Shown piece by piece: positions 50,880 through 60,429 of a DNA stretch of 61,434 bases. This stretch comes from Prorocentrum cordatum (Eukaryota; Sar; Dinophyceae; Prorocentrales; Prorocentraceae), in contig CAUYUJ010018563.1 of the NCBI GenBank assembly GCA_963575745.1, positions 1-61,434 of the forward strand, in the 5' to 3' direction. Every line of letters starts with the position of its first letter. Positions within the stretch are counted from its first letter, which is position 1. The notes beneath the pieces were generated by a model. The model saw nothing but the letters and a program-made list of their open reading frames with translations. It had not been told where the DNA came from and searched no databases. The position numbers and the translations under genes were made by a program.

Positions 50880-51790
50880 AATTTAAACAGTTGGATGGAA
50901 TGAATGAATTCAGTATGGATCGGGCTTGAAGTGCCTCGAAGAAGGCGCGCGCACCCGAATCGCAAGCATAAGGCTATACGTGGGCCGAGGACAGTTTGCT
51001 TCCTGTCGTCGTCCTCGCCCGTGCTCCGCCCCCCTCCTTTCTCCTCCCCTTGGATGGTGTCGAAAGCGTCCGCGGCTCGGGCGGGGCAGCGCCCCTTTCC
51101 ACCTCCTCCAGTATTCCTCGTTTCTCCTTGCCTCCCTGCTCCACCGTCGGTCGTCCTACCTCGTCTTCTTTCCTTGGTCGAAGAAGGGAAGTGAAGTCCC
51201 TGGTGCCGCGTGCCCGTATCAGCGGCATACCGCCCTTTCGATATCCGAGCACAGCGGCGCAATCAAACAGAGGGGGTTGCCTGTGCGAGCGTTTGGGGCG
51301 CACTCGAAACGCGGGCGGCACGGCCGCCGAGCGCACTCGCATCGGTAACATGTAAATGTATCGGTGCCTACGGCATGGTCCGCCCCCTTGCCATTGCAAC
51401 GGTCTGTATGGCGACGCGTGGGACGTTGACTGTTAAGAAGTCCATGACACGTAACACCTCTCGTGTTCTCGGATTGCTGCGCGGCCTTCTTTGAGGTCGT
51501 TCGGGGCCTTTTTGGGGCGTCTTCGGGCCGTTGGGGGCCGCCGTGGCGCCGCGTGTCACTGCGGCCGCCCCAGGCCAGGGAACCGCGTATTTGCAGCTCC
51601 CTCGGGGGCGCCCGTCCGGGGAAATGTGTATTTGCATTCCCCCTTAGCTGGGCATGTTCGGTTCTATGTTGGCAAAGCCGCGGTGCCCTCGAGGTGGCGA
51701 GCGTTTTTTTGTTTTTGTTTTTTTGACGAAATGCGCAGATCAAGGTGTGATCTGCGTGCACAGTTGGTGTCTTCAACTGCGCAGATCTTG
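50880..51790. other. Unassigned stretch
   Basis: Mixed composition with short frames. The motif GAACCGCGTATTTGCAGCTC / GAAATGTGTATTTGCATTCC (about 51580 and 51620) is a small local duplication. A CAGATCAAGGTGTGATCTG hairpin lies at about 51737. Confidence 0.35.
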
Positions 51791-51796
51791 TTTCCA

Positions 51797-52005
51797 TCTG
51801 TGTATTTGGAGCGCGCCCCTCGCGGGCGGTGTTTCTTGGGCGGGAGTTTGCACCTTTCTCTTTCGGCAGGTCCAGAGAGCGTCGTACAACGTCGAAATAC
51901 CCAGTTCGTGTCTCCAATTGTGCATTTGTTGCGCGCCGTTCGCTGGAGTGGTCGCTGGGTGGGCGTTTTCACGGATCTCCCGGCTGGTCCAGGAAGGGGC
52001 TGTTG
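51797..52005. repeat. Diverged 122 bp tandem duplication
   Basis: TGTGTATTTGGAGCGCGCCC at 51798 and TGTGCATTTGTTGCGCGCCG at 51920, each followed by a GGGCGG or GGGTGG stretch and GGNTGGTCCAG or GGCAGGTCCAG. Confidence 0.6.
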
Positions 52006-52619
52006 TCTGGGAGCGCAAAGGCGCGATGGGGGTGGGGATTGCGGGCTATGGGAGGGAAGGGGTTCGATAGGAGGGGTGGCGAAAGGGGCCAGGGATGAAA
52101 GGGACAGGACGAGAGGGGAGGAACTGGGCCCAGGAGGAGCTGCATCATCGGTGTCAGCATCGCGAGGATGAGATCTGCACTCGGGCGTAGAGGATGGGAG
52201 GAGGGCAGGTCTGTGGACGATGGGGGAATTCATCCGGCGGAGGAGGACGACGAGGAACGACGTGAACTGGCATATGGGGGGTTGACAATGTGGATGAGGG
52301 GCATGATGAGGACTGGGGGTAGTCGGAGGGGCGCGAGGAGGGTGGGGCCAAAGCGAAAGGATATGGGGGAGGCGGGGTATGGGGCATGAGGATGAGTCGG
52401 GCGCCAGCGTGTTCTCTGCGTCCGTGACCCCCAACAAAATAACACAACGATCGGTTGCAGTACTTCATGATTTGGGTAGTCGTGCGCGACGTGCTTCCAG
52501 GCCAAAGGCCCAAGTCCATGCCGCCCCGCTTTGCCAGACCGCACATACACAGATAGACATAATCTGTGTTTCAACTTTTGTTTCATGACCCTGTCTATAG
52601 TAACAGACCCACGTTGGAA

Positions 52620-52790
52620 TCCAACAACCAGCGCGCCCCGCTCGCCCCGACACCTGTATTTCGGCACGGCACCACTCTCCCTCCCATCCTTCGCGCCCCC
52701 TCCGCATCCCCCCACCCACCAGCCATAGCGCCCCCTCCGCCCCGTTGCGTTCATTCTTTTGCACAGGTGTGTTTTAGAGCTCGGACCCCT
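52620..52790. repeat. Isolated unit of the C-rich minisatellite
   Basis: ATTTCGGCACGGCACCAC through CACCAGCC and TTCTTTTGCACAGG, resembling 49670-49800. Confidence 0.75.
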
Positions 52791-52799
52791 TCATTTTCG

Positions 52800-53215
52800 T
52801 TTGTCGTCGTCCCTTGGTCTTGGCCCTGGACCCAACCTCCCTCCTGGTCCTGGCCCTAGCCCCCCTCGCCCCGCAGGCCCTGAGCCTTGGGCTCGGCCCC
52901 CTGGCCCTGGCCCTGGGCCCAACCTCTCCCCTGGTCCTGGCCCCAGCCCCTCTCGCCCCGATGGCCATGGCCCTGGACCCTGCCTCCTCCCTGGCCAGGC
53001 CCCCTCGCGCCAGACTCTTCATTTTCGTTCGTCGTCGTCCCCTTGGCCCTGGCCTTGGACCAAGCCCCCCTTTCGTCCTGGCCCCAGCCCCCCTCGTCGT
53101 CGCCCCCCTGGTCCTGGCACTGGACCCAACCTCCCCCCTGGTTCTGGCCCCAGCCCCTCTCGCCCGCTGGCCCTGCCCCTGGACCCAGCCTCCTCACCTG
53201 GACCCAGCCTCTTCC
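52800..53215. repeat. GGCCCTGG/CCCAACCTCC minisatellite
   Basis: Units of 6 (GGCCCT) nested in higher-order blocks of about 90-120 bp: GACCCAACCTC, CCTGGTCCTGGCCCCAGCCC, CTCGCCCC. TTCATTTTCGTTNGTCGTCGTCCC occurs at about 52790 and 53018. Confidence 0.8.
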
Positions 53216-53319
53216 CAAAAGGCTTCTCGGGAGCCAGGAGCTGGGCCGACCCTTTCTTTCGTAGAAGTAACTCCGGCCTTCGTAAAAGGCCGCCCCCCTC
53301 GCGCTACCCCCCTGCAGGG

Positions 53320-53500
53320 CTCATTTCGATTCCGACGATTCGATTCGATTTCGATGGCTCGGATTCTGATTCGGTCTCCGATTTCCCAGTGCAGGCCTGC
53401 TAACCTGTCGATTTCCGCCGATTCGACTGTTCCCGACTGGGCTGCCGATTTCCGCCGATCCGATTTAATTCGATTGCCGATCCGACTTATCGATTCGATT
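53320..53500. repeat. CGATTCGATT-type degenerate repeat
   Basis: Irregular GATTC/CGATT units at 5-10 bp spacing. No gene. Confidence 0.6.
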
Positions 53501-53705
53501 CTGGGCTCTCCTGCCCCCTTGCGCGTCGCCAACGAACGCCGCGCGGTGAGTCCGCCGGGGGTTCGGGGTCACCACAGGGTTTTGCGGCTCGGCTCGTTCT
53601 CCGAGGACGGCTCGTGCGATCAGGGCCCCAAAGTGTCCCGAGACCGGGTCCCTGGGGGATTCCGAGGTCCACACGCGGTCCGTGACCACAGGATTTCGGG
53701 TTCCC

Positions 53706-53759
53706 GAATTCTACGAAGGTGGAGGAGCTTCGTACCAGGCATAGGCCTTCGTAGAATTC
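53706..53759. repeat. Perfect 14 bp stem hairpin
   Basis: GAATTCTACGAAGG (53706-53719) and CCTTCGTAGAATTC (53746-53759) around 26 nt. Further CTTCGTA and CTTCTATGAAGG copies surround it. Confidence 0.75.
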
Positions 53760-53769
53760 CCCGCAGGCT

Positions 53770-54370
53770 TCTATGAAGGCTTCTGAGCAGCCCCCCCCTG
53801 CCTTCTTAGACACCCCGCCACCTTCTTAGCCGCCCGCTGGGCGCCGCCAAAAACTCGCAGGACCCTGCTCGATTCGATCGACCCGATTCGGCCAGTCGAG
53901 GTTCTCAAAGGAGGGCGAGTTGAGAGCGGTAGACGACCTTCGAGGGGCCCCCTCGTCGCTATGGCGGGACGCAGCTCTGAAACATCTAGTGCGTTTGGAC
54001 CCTAGGTGCGGTCCGGGGGACGGATTTTGAGCCCGGGGGACGGATTTTGAGCTGCCGTCGTCTCAATTCGCCTGGCTCCGAAGTTCGAGGATCGAGTTTC
54101 GGACGGGCTTCCAGACGGGTTCGCCTGGGCCTTGGAGGCTCCTGCCTCTTGATCCGTTCCGGCAGCTGCTGCGCCTTGCCGAGAGCGTGCAAGGGGATGC
54201 CCGCATGGTCTCGAACGGCCGCCAGAGGCCCGAGTTGCGGCCCGAACGCCGATTCGATTCCGATGCTCCGACGACCCTTCTTTGTCGGCGGCGAGGCGGA
54301 GGCGATCCGCACCAGCGTCGGGCTAAGCGGGGGTCGGGGGCGGCGAAGAGGGTGGTGATGACTAGGGGGG
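53770..54370. other. Unassigned GC-rich stretch
   Basis: Contains a direct duplication GGGGGACGGATTTTGAGC at 54013 and 54033. No convincing frame. Confidence 0.35.
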
Positions 54371-54373
54371 CTT

Positions 54374-54401
54374 GGATATCATGGCGGGGGCCATGATATC
54401 C
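54374..54401. repeat. Perfect GGATATCATGGC palindrome
   Basis: GGATATCATGGC, four G, GCCATGATATCC. A 12 bp perfect stem. Confidence 0.85.
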
Positions 54402-54606
54402 CCTCCCCAAATTTCATGGCGCCTCTTCTTATTTCAATACGTCCCCGGCGTCCCCGCCCCCCCCCCCCCCGGGGCCGTGCACATGGCGCCAGCCATAATT
54501 TGCGCCCTCCCCTCTTGGACGCCCCCCTGTTGACTGCCCCCGACCAGCGGGGTGGATATCATTCAGGCGGGAAAAGAACACACTCAGACACAATTCACCG
54601 TCGACT

Positions 54607-54727
54607 CCAAGGAGCATATGGGAACACATGGGAAGCGGGGGGGAAGACGAGAGCCCAGAACATTTGGGAGAGCAGGGGGGACCCTGGGATTTTTGTGTCC
54701 ATTTATTTGTGTGTCCCGGGGCCCCTT
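54607..54727. repeat. Dispersed block GGGAAGCGG...AGACGAGAGCCCAG, copy 2
   Basis: Matches 29228-29340 over about 110 bp. Confidence 0.65.
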
Positions 54728-54739
54728 GAATTTCATGGC

Positions 54740-55440
54740 CCCCTTCATCTCTCAACACGGCCCCTTGCCCCCCCCCCTCTCCCCATGGGCCGCGCACGTG
54801 CCTCGGGCAATGATTTGTGCCTACGGCCGGATTCGTTAGGAGGAAAATCCGTGAGGCCTTGCGCGGCGCGCAACAGTTGTGTCTTCTAGTCCGCACGCCT
54901 GCCCCGTAAGATGTGGGACGATGTTCGCGCGGCGATATTCCGACGCAGGCCCAGCGTAAATCCGATTTCGACTTAAGACGTGAATCCGACGTGAGCGACA
55001 AAGGGAGGCGGGTTCGATTGCGTCGGCATTGGCGCGTAAGCTGCCCGCGTAAGCTCGCGCGTAAGCGTCCTCGTCTCCACTGTGGCTTGCCGCGCTGGCG
55101 GCCCGCGTACGCCACCGCGCAAGGTCTCTGCGTCTTTTCGCGTAAGACCCGTTTTAAATCGTCGCTCGAGCGAATGCGACGTGTATCCGATGTGGAACGG
55201 GCCTCAGATTGCCGCGCGAGGCCTCAAGATTTTCCCTCGAAGTTTTGGCCCTGGGCGAGGCCCGTGGAGCAGCGGTGCCGACATCTCTTGCCGACCACAC
55301 TGGATGTGGTTCACGCCAGAGCGGTGTCTGCGATCGGCGCCGTTGTGCGGCTGAGGAGGTTACCACGTGGAGCTAACGGGGCGCGGCAGGGTTTTTGTGG
55401 AGATTCTCGCCCGCCTCTCCCAGGCGCGGGCTGCAAACCA
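54740..55440. other. Unassigned stretch
   Basis: Mixed composition. The frame 54913-55512 on + is open for 199 codons and Arg-rich, without a recognised domain. GCGTAAGC repeats at 55030-55070 and 55135. Confidence 0.35.
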
Positions 55441-55459
55441 CACCCTTTGCAAACCACAC

Positions 55460-55606
55460 GTAGGTCGGACGTGCCTCCCTACAGGGGGATTTCGACGAAA
55501 CATGACAAATAATCAGAACATAAAAAATAGTAGGAACAAATCCTCCCCAGGGTATATTGTTACAATTTTTGCGTATTTCTCCTGTAGAGGGACATGCCCG
55601 ACTTAA
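55460..55606. mobile_element. 147 bp inverted-repeat transposon with 8 bp target duplication (copy 2)
   Basis: The left terminus GTAGGTCGGACGTGCCTCCC continues as TACAGGGGGATTTCG. The reverse complement of the right terminus is TTAAGTCGGGCATGTCCCTC, then TACAGGAGAAATACG. The exact 8 bp direct repeat AACCACAC flanks it at 55452-55459 and 55607-55614. The interior is A/T-rich. No ORF, so mobilised in trans if at all. 8 bp duplications are typical of hAT-type transposases. Relative of 30937-31190. Confidence 0.75.
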
Positions 55607-55711
55607 AACCACACCCTTCGGAGCCGCCGAACCTTTCGTCTCGTCCCCCCGCCGAGGCGACGAGGGGCCCCGCCAATGGGCCCAACCCGTCAAGGAGCAT
55701 GCGGCTTCACT

Positions 55712-55810
55712 AGCGGGGGTGTACTGCCGATTCATCGGCGATGCATCGCCGATTCCGGCTGGATGTTTCCCCCCCCGTTAGCCTGCCTGCCCATCGTTGC
55801 CCCTCAGCGG
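55712..55810. repeat. Upstream block C, copy 3 (shortened)
   Basis: GCGGGGGTGTACTGCCGATT, then CATCGGCGATGCATCGCCGA, TTCC, a C-run, CCCATCGTTGCCCCTCA. See copy 1 at 30029. Confidence 0.5.
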
Positions 55811-55979
55811 AGCAGCGGTGCTGGCGCATCTTTGCGTCAGCATCGTTTAACCGATCCAGATCCCCATCCCCATCCTTATGCCTTTCCCCACCGTCCCACC
55901 ACCCCAGTTGGGGATGTACCCGTCGAAACCCGAAAGGAACAGCCTGCTGCAGCCCATCTAAGGGGGAGTAAATCGGCCT

Positions 55980-56014
55980 GTGACGGCGGCGACGACGACG
56001 ACGAGGGCGACGAC

Positions 56015-56048
<34 letters not shown>

Positions 56049-56128
56049 ACGACGGCGGCGGCGGCGACGGCGGCGACGACGACGACGACGACGATTACGA
56101 CGATGACGGCGGCGGCGGCGACGACGAC

Positions 56129-56164
<36 letters not shown>

Positions 56165-56215
56165 TGCGGCGGCGACGACGACGACCCCGACGACGCCGGC
56201 CGCGCTGGTCGGGAT
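55980..56215. repeat. GAC/GGC triplet array
   Basis: (GACGAC)n with GGC and GAT variants. + reads Asp/Gly or Thr/Ala. Confidence 0.9.
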
Positions 56216-56263
56216 AGGGATCGGTTCAACGATGCTCGTTCTGTCCCCTCCGCCAGGAGACAG

Positions 56264-56345
56264 TCGTCGTCGTCGTCCTCCTCCTCCTCCTCCTCTACCT
56301 CCTCCTCCTCCTCCTCCTCCTCCTCCTCCTCATCCTCCTCCTAGT
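56264..56345. repeat. GTC to CTC triplet array
   Basis: (GTC)n, then (CTC)n with TCTAC and CTCAT interruptions. Confidence 0.85.
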
Positions 56346-56359
56346 CCTCCGCCGAGGCG

Positions 56360-56485
56360 ACGATGGCGTGCTGCTGGCCGCGCTGGCCGCCGGCCCCGGC
56401 GCGCTGTCCCTCGCGCCGGAGGCGCTGCGCGCCGACCGCGCCTTCGTGCGGCAGGCTCTCCGCGAGGGCTGCGGGGCGTCGCGCG
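56360..56485 (+). pseudogene. DUF4116-like repeat fragment 4
   Basis: GVLLAALAAGPGALSLAPEA then LRADRAFVRQALREGCGA: a DUF4116 unit with A/F substitutions in the VVLEAV core. Preceded by a CTC/GTC tract and followed by GGGCCGCGGAGGG-type repeats and GGA. Confidence 0.55.
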
Positions 56486-56560
56486 GCGGGGTGCCGCCGA
56501 TCGGGCCCTCCGCGAGGGCCGCGGAGGGCCGCCGATGGGGCCCTCCTCGAAGGACGAGGA
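56486..56560. repeat. GAGGGCCGCGGAGGGCCGCC minisatellite, part 1
   Basis: Short CCGCCGATCGGGCCCTCC / GAGGGCCGCGGAGG units, continuing after the GGA tract at 56850-57000. Confidence 0.75.
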
Positions 56561-56852
56561 GGCGGAGGCGGAGGCGGAGGCGGAGGCGGAGGCGGAGGCG
56601 GAGGCGGAGGCGGAGGCGGATGAGGAGGAGGAGGAGGAGGAGGAGGAGGAGGAGGAGGTGGTGGAGGAAGAGGGGAGGAGGAGGAGGAGGAGGAGGAGGA
56701 GGAGGTGGAGAATGAGGAGGAGGAGGAGGAGGAGGAGGAGAAGGAGGAGGAGGAGGAGGAGGAGAAGGTGGTGGAGGAAGAGGAGGGTGAGGAGGAGGAG
56801 GAGGAGAAGGTGGTGGAGGTGGAGGAGGAGGAGGAGGAGGAGGGCCGCGGAT
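56560..56852. repeat. GGC/GGA triplet array
   Basis: (GGAGGC)n, then (GGA)n with GGTGGTGG variants. Glu/Ala/Val on +. Confidence 0.9.
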
Positions 56853-57003
56853 GGGGCCCTCCTCGAGGGCCGCGGAGTGCCGCCGATCGGGCCCTCGAGG
56901 GCCGCGGAGAGCGGCCGGTGGGGCCCTCGTCGAGGGCCGCGGAGGGCCGCCGAGGCCCTCGGGGGCCGCCGAGGGCCGCCGAAAGCCCTCGAGGGCCGAA
57001 TCT
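56852..57003. repeat. GAGGGCCGCGGAGGGCCGCC minisatellite, part 2
   Basis: Units of about 20-24 bp around CTCGAGGGCCGCGGAG. Both strands read similar Pro/Arg/Gly peptides. Confidence 0.85.
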
Positions 57004-57400
57004 CGGGGCATCGCAGTCGTTGCCATGAGGTTTCGTTTGGATTGGAAAGAGCATTGCGACTGGAGCACCAGCAAGGCCAAGACCTGCCCGCCTCCGCTCT
57101 ACCACTGCTTGCCTCCCGTCTCTCCCTCTGAGGAGATCCTCCAGAGGATAGTTGCACCAAGGGCGATGGGGGGAAATGGGATATTCCTTCGGCTGGGGCC
57201 GCCCAAAGGACCGTCATCTCCAACGCGAGAGGGGGGACTGCATGTTGCACACTGGTTGTTTGTGTTTAAGTATTCTTGCATGTTTTATGTTATCCTCTCT
57301 CTCTCTCGAGAATTCATTTGTTTCATGGGGAATGCCGTTTTTGTTGATATGATGTCCGTAGTGTCAAGATGTTGTTGTTTTGTCAAGTTTTAATGTAGCA
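57003..57400. other. Unassigned stretch, possible gene 3' part
   Basis: The + frame from ATG 57027 (FRLDWKEHCDWSTSKAKTCP) stays open to 57393 but becomes hydrophobic and Cys-rich, with no domain. The CTCTCTCTCTCGAGAATTC at about 57295 is a short palindrome. Confidence 0.3.
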
Positions 57401-57583
57401 CAGTGTTGTTGTTTTGTTGTGTTGTTGTTGCTGCTGTTGTTGGGTTGATGTTTGTGACAGTTGTCGCTTTGAGTTGTTCAGTTGCTTGTATTAGTATTGC
57501 TGTTGGTGCTGCTGTTGTTGTTGATTGTGGTAGTGGTGTTGTTGATGTTGCTGCTGTTGTTGTTGTCGTCGTCGTCGTTGTCG

Positions 57584-57640
<57 letters not shown>

Positions 57641-57668
57641 TCGTGGTGCTGTTATTGCTTGCTGTTGT
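57400..57668. repeat. TTG-based triplet tract
   Basis: Degenerate TTG/CTG/GTC units becoming pure (TTG)n at about 57583-57637. Confidence 0.9.
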
Positions 57669-57718
57669 GGGTTGCATTGCAGTTTTGTGGCACTCGAGCT
57701 CTATACCTATCTCTAGAT

Positions 57719-57719
57719 G

Positions 57720-57760
<41 letters not shown>
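57719..57760. repeat. TCTC then (TA)n tract
   Basis: CTCTCTCTA then about 15 TA units. Confidence 0.9.
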
Positions 57761-57952
57761 GGCTCTATTTCGTTCTTGATCTCGCTCTCTCTCTCTCTCG
57801 TTCTTTTCGTTCCTCTCCACGCATATATATACACATATCGGTTATATCCCCTTCCCATGCCATACCATATCATAGTTTCCCTTCCCTTCCGTTATCTTCT
57901 CTTACTGTATCATATCGTAGTTTTCTTCTATGCGGTTACATTATATTATCAT

Positions 57953-58178
57953 AGCTTCTCTTCTCTTCTCTTCTCTTCTCTTCTCTTCTCTTCTTCTCTT
58001 CTCTTCTCTTCTCTTCTCTTCTCTTCTCTTCTCTTCTCTTCTCTTCTCTTCTCTTCTCTTCTCTTCTCTTCTCTTCTCTTCTCTTCTCTTCTCTTCTCTT
58101 CTCTTCTCTTCTCTTCTCTTCTCTTCTCTTCTCTTCTCTTCTCTTCTCTTCTCTTCTCTTCTCTTCTCTTCTTCTCTC
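57953..58178. repeat. TTCTC pentanucleotide array
   Basis: About 44 nearly perfect TTCTC units with one slip near 57990. Leu-Phe-Ser-Ser on +. Confidence 0.95.
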
Positions 58179-58229
58179 TTTCTCTTTATCTTTATCTTTT
58201 CTTCTCTTTCTTTTTTCTTCTCCTCACTT

Positions 58230-58500
58230 CGCCCAGAGGATGGGCGTCGGGCGCACCCGTGCCCTACACGAGCCGAGGCGAGGCGGAGCCGGAGGAGCAG
58301 CAGGAGCAGGAGGCGGAGCAGGCGCAGGAGCAGGAGGTGCCCGGCGCCCCCCTCCCCCGCCACGCCCTTGGAGAGGCTCTGCAGGTCTGCCCGCGCGCCC
58401 TCGCCCACGCCAGCGAGGAGCTGCGCGCGGACGGCGCGCTGGCCGCCGAGGCCGTCGGCGCCGACTGGCGCGCGCTCGGGTGCGTGGCGGAGGCGACGTG
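58230..58500 (+). pseudogene. DUF4116-like repeat fragment 5 with Glu/Gln-rich lead
   Basis: In frame: a Glu/Gln-rich stretch (EEQQEQEAEQAQEQEV), then ALGEALQVCPRALAHASEEL, then RADGALAAEAVGADWRALG. One and a half DUF4116 units follow an acidic region encoded by a GGA-like stretch. This is the same combination (acidic triplet repeat plus DUF4116) seen near fragment 4. The frame continues into the leader-like TTAAGTCGGGC piece and the satellite, so the gene end is lost. Confidence 0.55.
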
Positions 58501-58510
58501 GGGCTCGGGC

Positions 58511-58545
58511 GTTAAGTCGGGCTTGTCCCTCTGCGGGAGAATGTC
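58511..58545. repeat. Solo terminus of the TTAAGTCGGGC transposon family
   Basis: TTAAGTCGGGCTTGTCCCTC then TGCGGGAGAA. No partner terminus found within the following 300 bp. Confidence 0.5.
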
Positions 58546-58555
58546 TTCGAAAGCA

Positions 58556-58880
58556 GTCAAACATCAGCCTGCCGAAGGACCCAACCATATGCAGCAGTGA
58601 GTGCCGCATTGTGGGTACCGCTTTCGGTGGAGCTCCCCATTGGGCCACGAAACGTGCGAGGGGTGCGCCGAAATCGGTGGCGCGGACGCATGTGGACACC
58701 GCCACTGGGGCCTTCGGTGGAGCCCCCTATGGGGCCACGAAGCGTTGTCCTGGGTGGGGGAGACGCATGCGAACTGCGCCATTGGGACCTTCGTTGGAGC
58801 TCCTTATGGGGCCACGAAGCGTTGTCATGGGTGGGAGAGACGCATGCGAACTGCGCCACTGCCGTCTTCGGTGGAGCCTC
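58556..58880. repeat. 77/101 bp satellite, inverted copy with terminal module
   Basis: Reverse complement of the array end at 48441-48615: terminal module (ACCCAACCATATGCAGC, CCGCATTGTGGGTACC), then one 101-type unit with GAGGGGTGCGCCGAAAT, then two 77-type units with CGAAGCGTTGTCCTGGGTGG and GACGCATGCGAACTGCGCC. Confidence 0.9.
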
Positions 58881-59089
58881 CCCCCCCAGCACCTCCTCCT
58901 TTTTTTCCTCCTCCCTGTTGCAAAGCAAGACAAACATAAATACACAGTGTTTGGCGCCCTCGATGCAAGAAAACGCTGTTTTTCCGTGTTTCTGGTTCTT
59001 TTGTCTAGGATACAAGGAAACACTGCGTATGTTTGGTTATGTTGGTTTCTTTGGCTTTGGAAGCTCAAGTGGCTTCCCCCCCAGCTGAA

Positions 59090-59760
59090 GGGGGGCGCCA
59101 AAAAACGTCAAAGGGGGCCGAGAGACGTCCAAGAGGGCGCCAAGATGACCCAAGAGCGCTCCAAGAGAGCCCAAGACCGCACAGGAGAGTTTCAAAATTG
59201 GTCCAACATGGCTTGAAGAGAGCCCATGAGGGCTTCAAAACTGCCAAGGTACCCTCAAAAGTACTCCCACGAGGCACTCAGGGGGCGAAAGCTGTTGGTT
59301 AGTTCGAGTGTTTTTGACGGTTTTTCGTGTTCTCGCTGTTTCGTGCTTCCGACGGTCCAAGACAGCCCACGAGGCCCCAGAAATCAGCTCAAGACGGCCC
59401 AAGAGGCACCCAAAGAGGACGCCACGACGGCGCAAGAGAGTCCCAAGACGGTCCAAGAGTGCGCCAAGACGGCCCAAGAGGCGCCCAAGAGGCGCCCAAG
59501 ATTGCCCAAGAGGGCCCCAAGACGGCCCCAAGAGGGGCCCAAGAGGGGGAACACGAACCGACAATTCGAGCCTTCCGCCCCAAGAGGCCTCCAGGAGGCC
59601 CCAAGAGGCCCCCAACAGAGCCCAAGAGGCCCCCTAGATGCCTTAGAGGCCCCAAAGGGCCACGAGCACCCCAGACGGCCCCCAAGAGGTCTCCAACTCT
59701 GCATGCAAGAGGCCCCCAGGAAGCCTCCCACGAATTCCAAACGAATTTCTAAGAGACCTC
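59090..59760. repeat. CCAAGANGGC-type degenerate minisatellite (opposite orientation)
   Basis: Units of 10-11 bp (CCAAGACGGC, CCAAGAGGCGC), with longer spacers at about 59280-59350 (GTGTTTTTGACGGTTTTTCG) and 59545-59580. Confidence 0.8.
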
Positions 59761-59764
59761 TAAC

Positions 59765-60060
59765 CCACAACCCAGGCACGGTGGCGGGATGGGCCGAAGA
59801 CCACTATCGGGAACGTGAACCGAGAACCCGAGATCTTCGCCCCAGGAGACCCCCAGGAGGGGTCAAGAGGTCCCCAAGAAACTTGACGACAGATCGCGTG
59901 TCGACGGCCCGATGAGAGTGGAGGAGGAACAATGAGGAAGAGGCAGGAGGAATCAGAGAATGCTGACCTCATTATTCATGGCCGCCTTGTTGTCTCAATG
60001 CGGTCAGCACTCGATCAGCTATAATTTAAGCGCGCGCGAAGCGCGCGACGGTTCTAGTAT
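59765..60060. other. Unassigned stretch
   Basis: Starts with the spacer shared with 16400-16490. The remainder, including GCGCGCGAAGCGCGCG (short palindrome at about 60032), has no gene signal. Confidence 0.35.
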
Positions 60061-60103
60061 ATTTATTTGTGCATATACATTTACACATATATATATAAAT
60101 ATA

Positions 60104-60146
<43 letters not shown>

Positions 60147-60385
60147 CAGATATTTTTATACATGTATACACATGTTTATGCCAACATGAATATATGTATA
60201 TGTATGTACATGCGTGCGTGCGTGCGTGAGAGCGAGCGTGCGAGCGCGTGTGCGCGCGTGTGTGTGCGTATGTGTGTGTGTGTATATGTGTGTGCGTGCA
60301 TGCGTGTGTGTGTGTGTGTGTATGTGTGTGCGCGCGCGTGAATGTGAATTTGTACGTGTACGTGTATATGTATATATGTCCTCGT
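60060..60385. repeat. TA/TATG/TG dinucleotide-rich tract
   Basis: (TA)n at 60106-60136, then TATGTATG, GCGTGCGTGCGTG and (TG)n: alternating purine-pyrimidine for about 300 bp, prone to cruciform and Z-DNA. Confidence 0.85.
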
Positions 60386-60429
60386 CCGCGAGGCCTTGGG
60401 TTCCCTGGGCCCGGGGCTTGACAGCGCAT

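Noticed and set aside
52766-53776. Pro/Gly-rich protein frames
   Set aside because: Generated by the GGCCCTGG minisatellite in all frames.
59400-59760. Extra spliced-leader relics in GCCCAAG repeats
   Set aside because: Period is 10-11 bp and lacks the CCATTTT part; it belongs to the CCAAGANGGC minisatellite.
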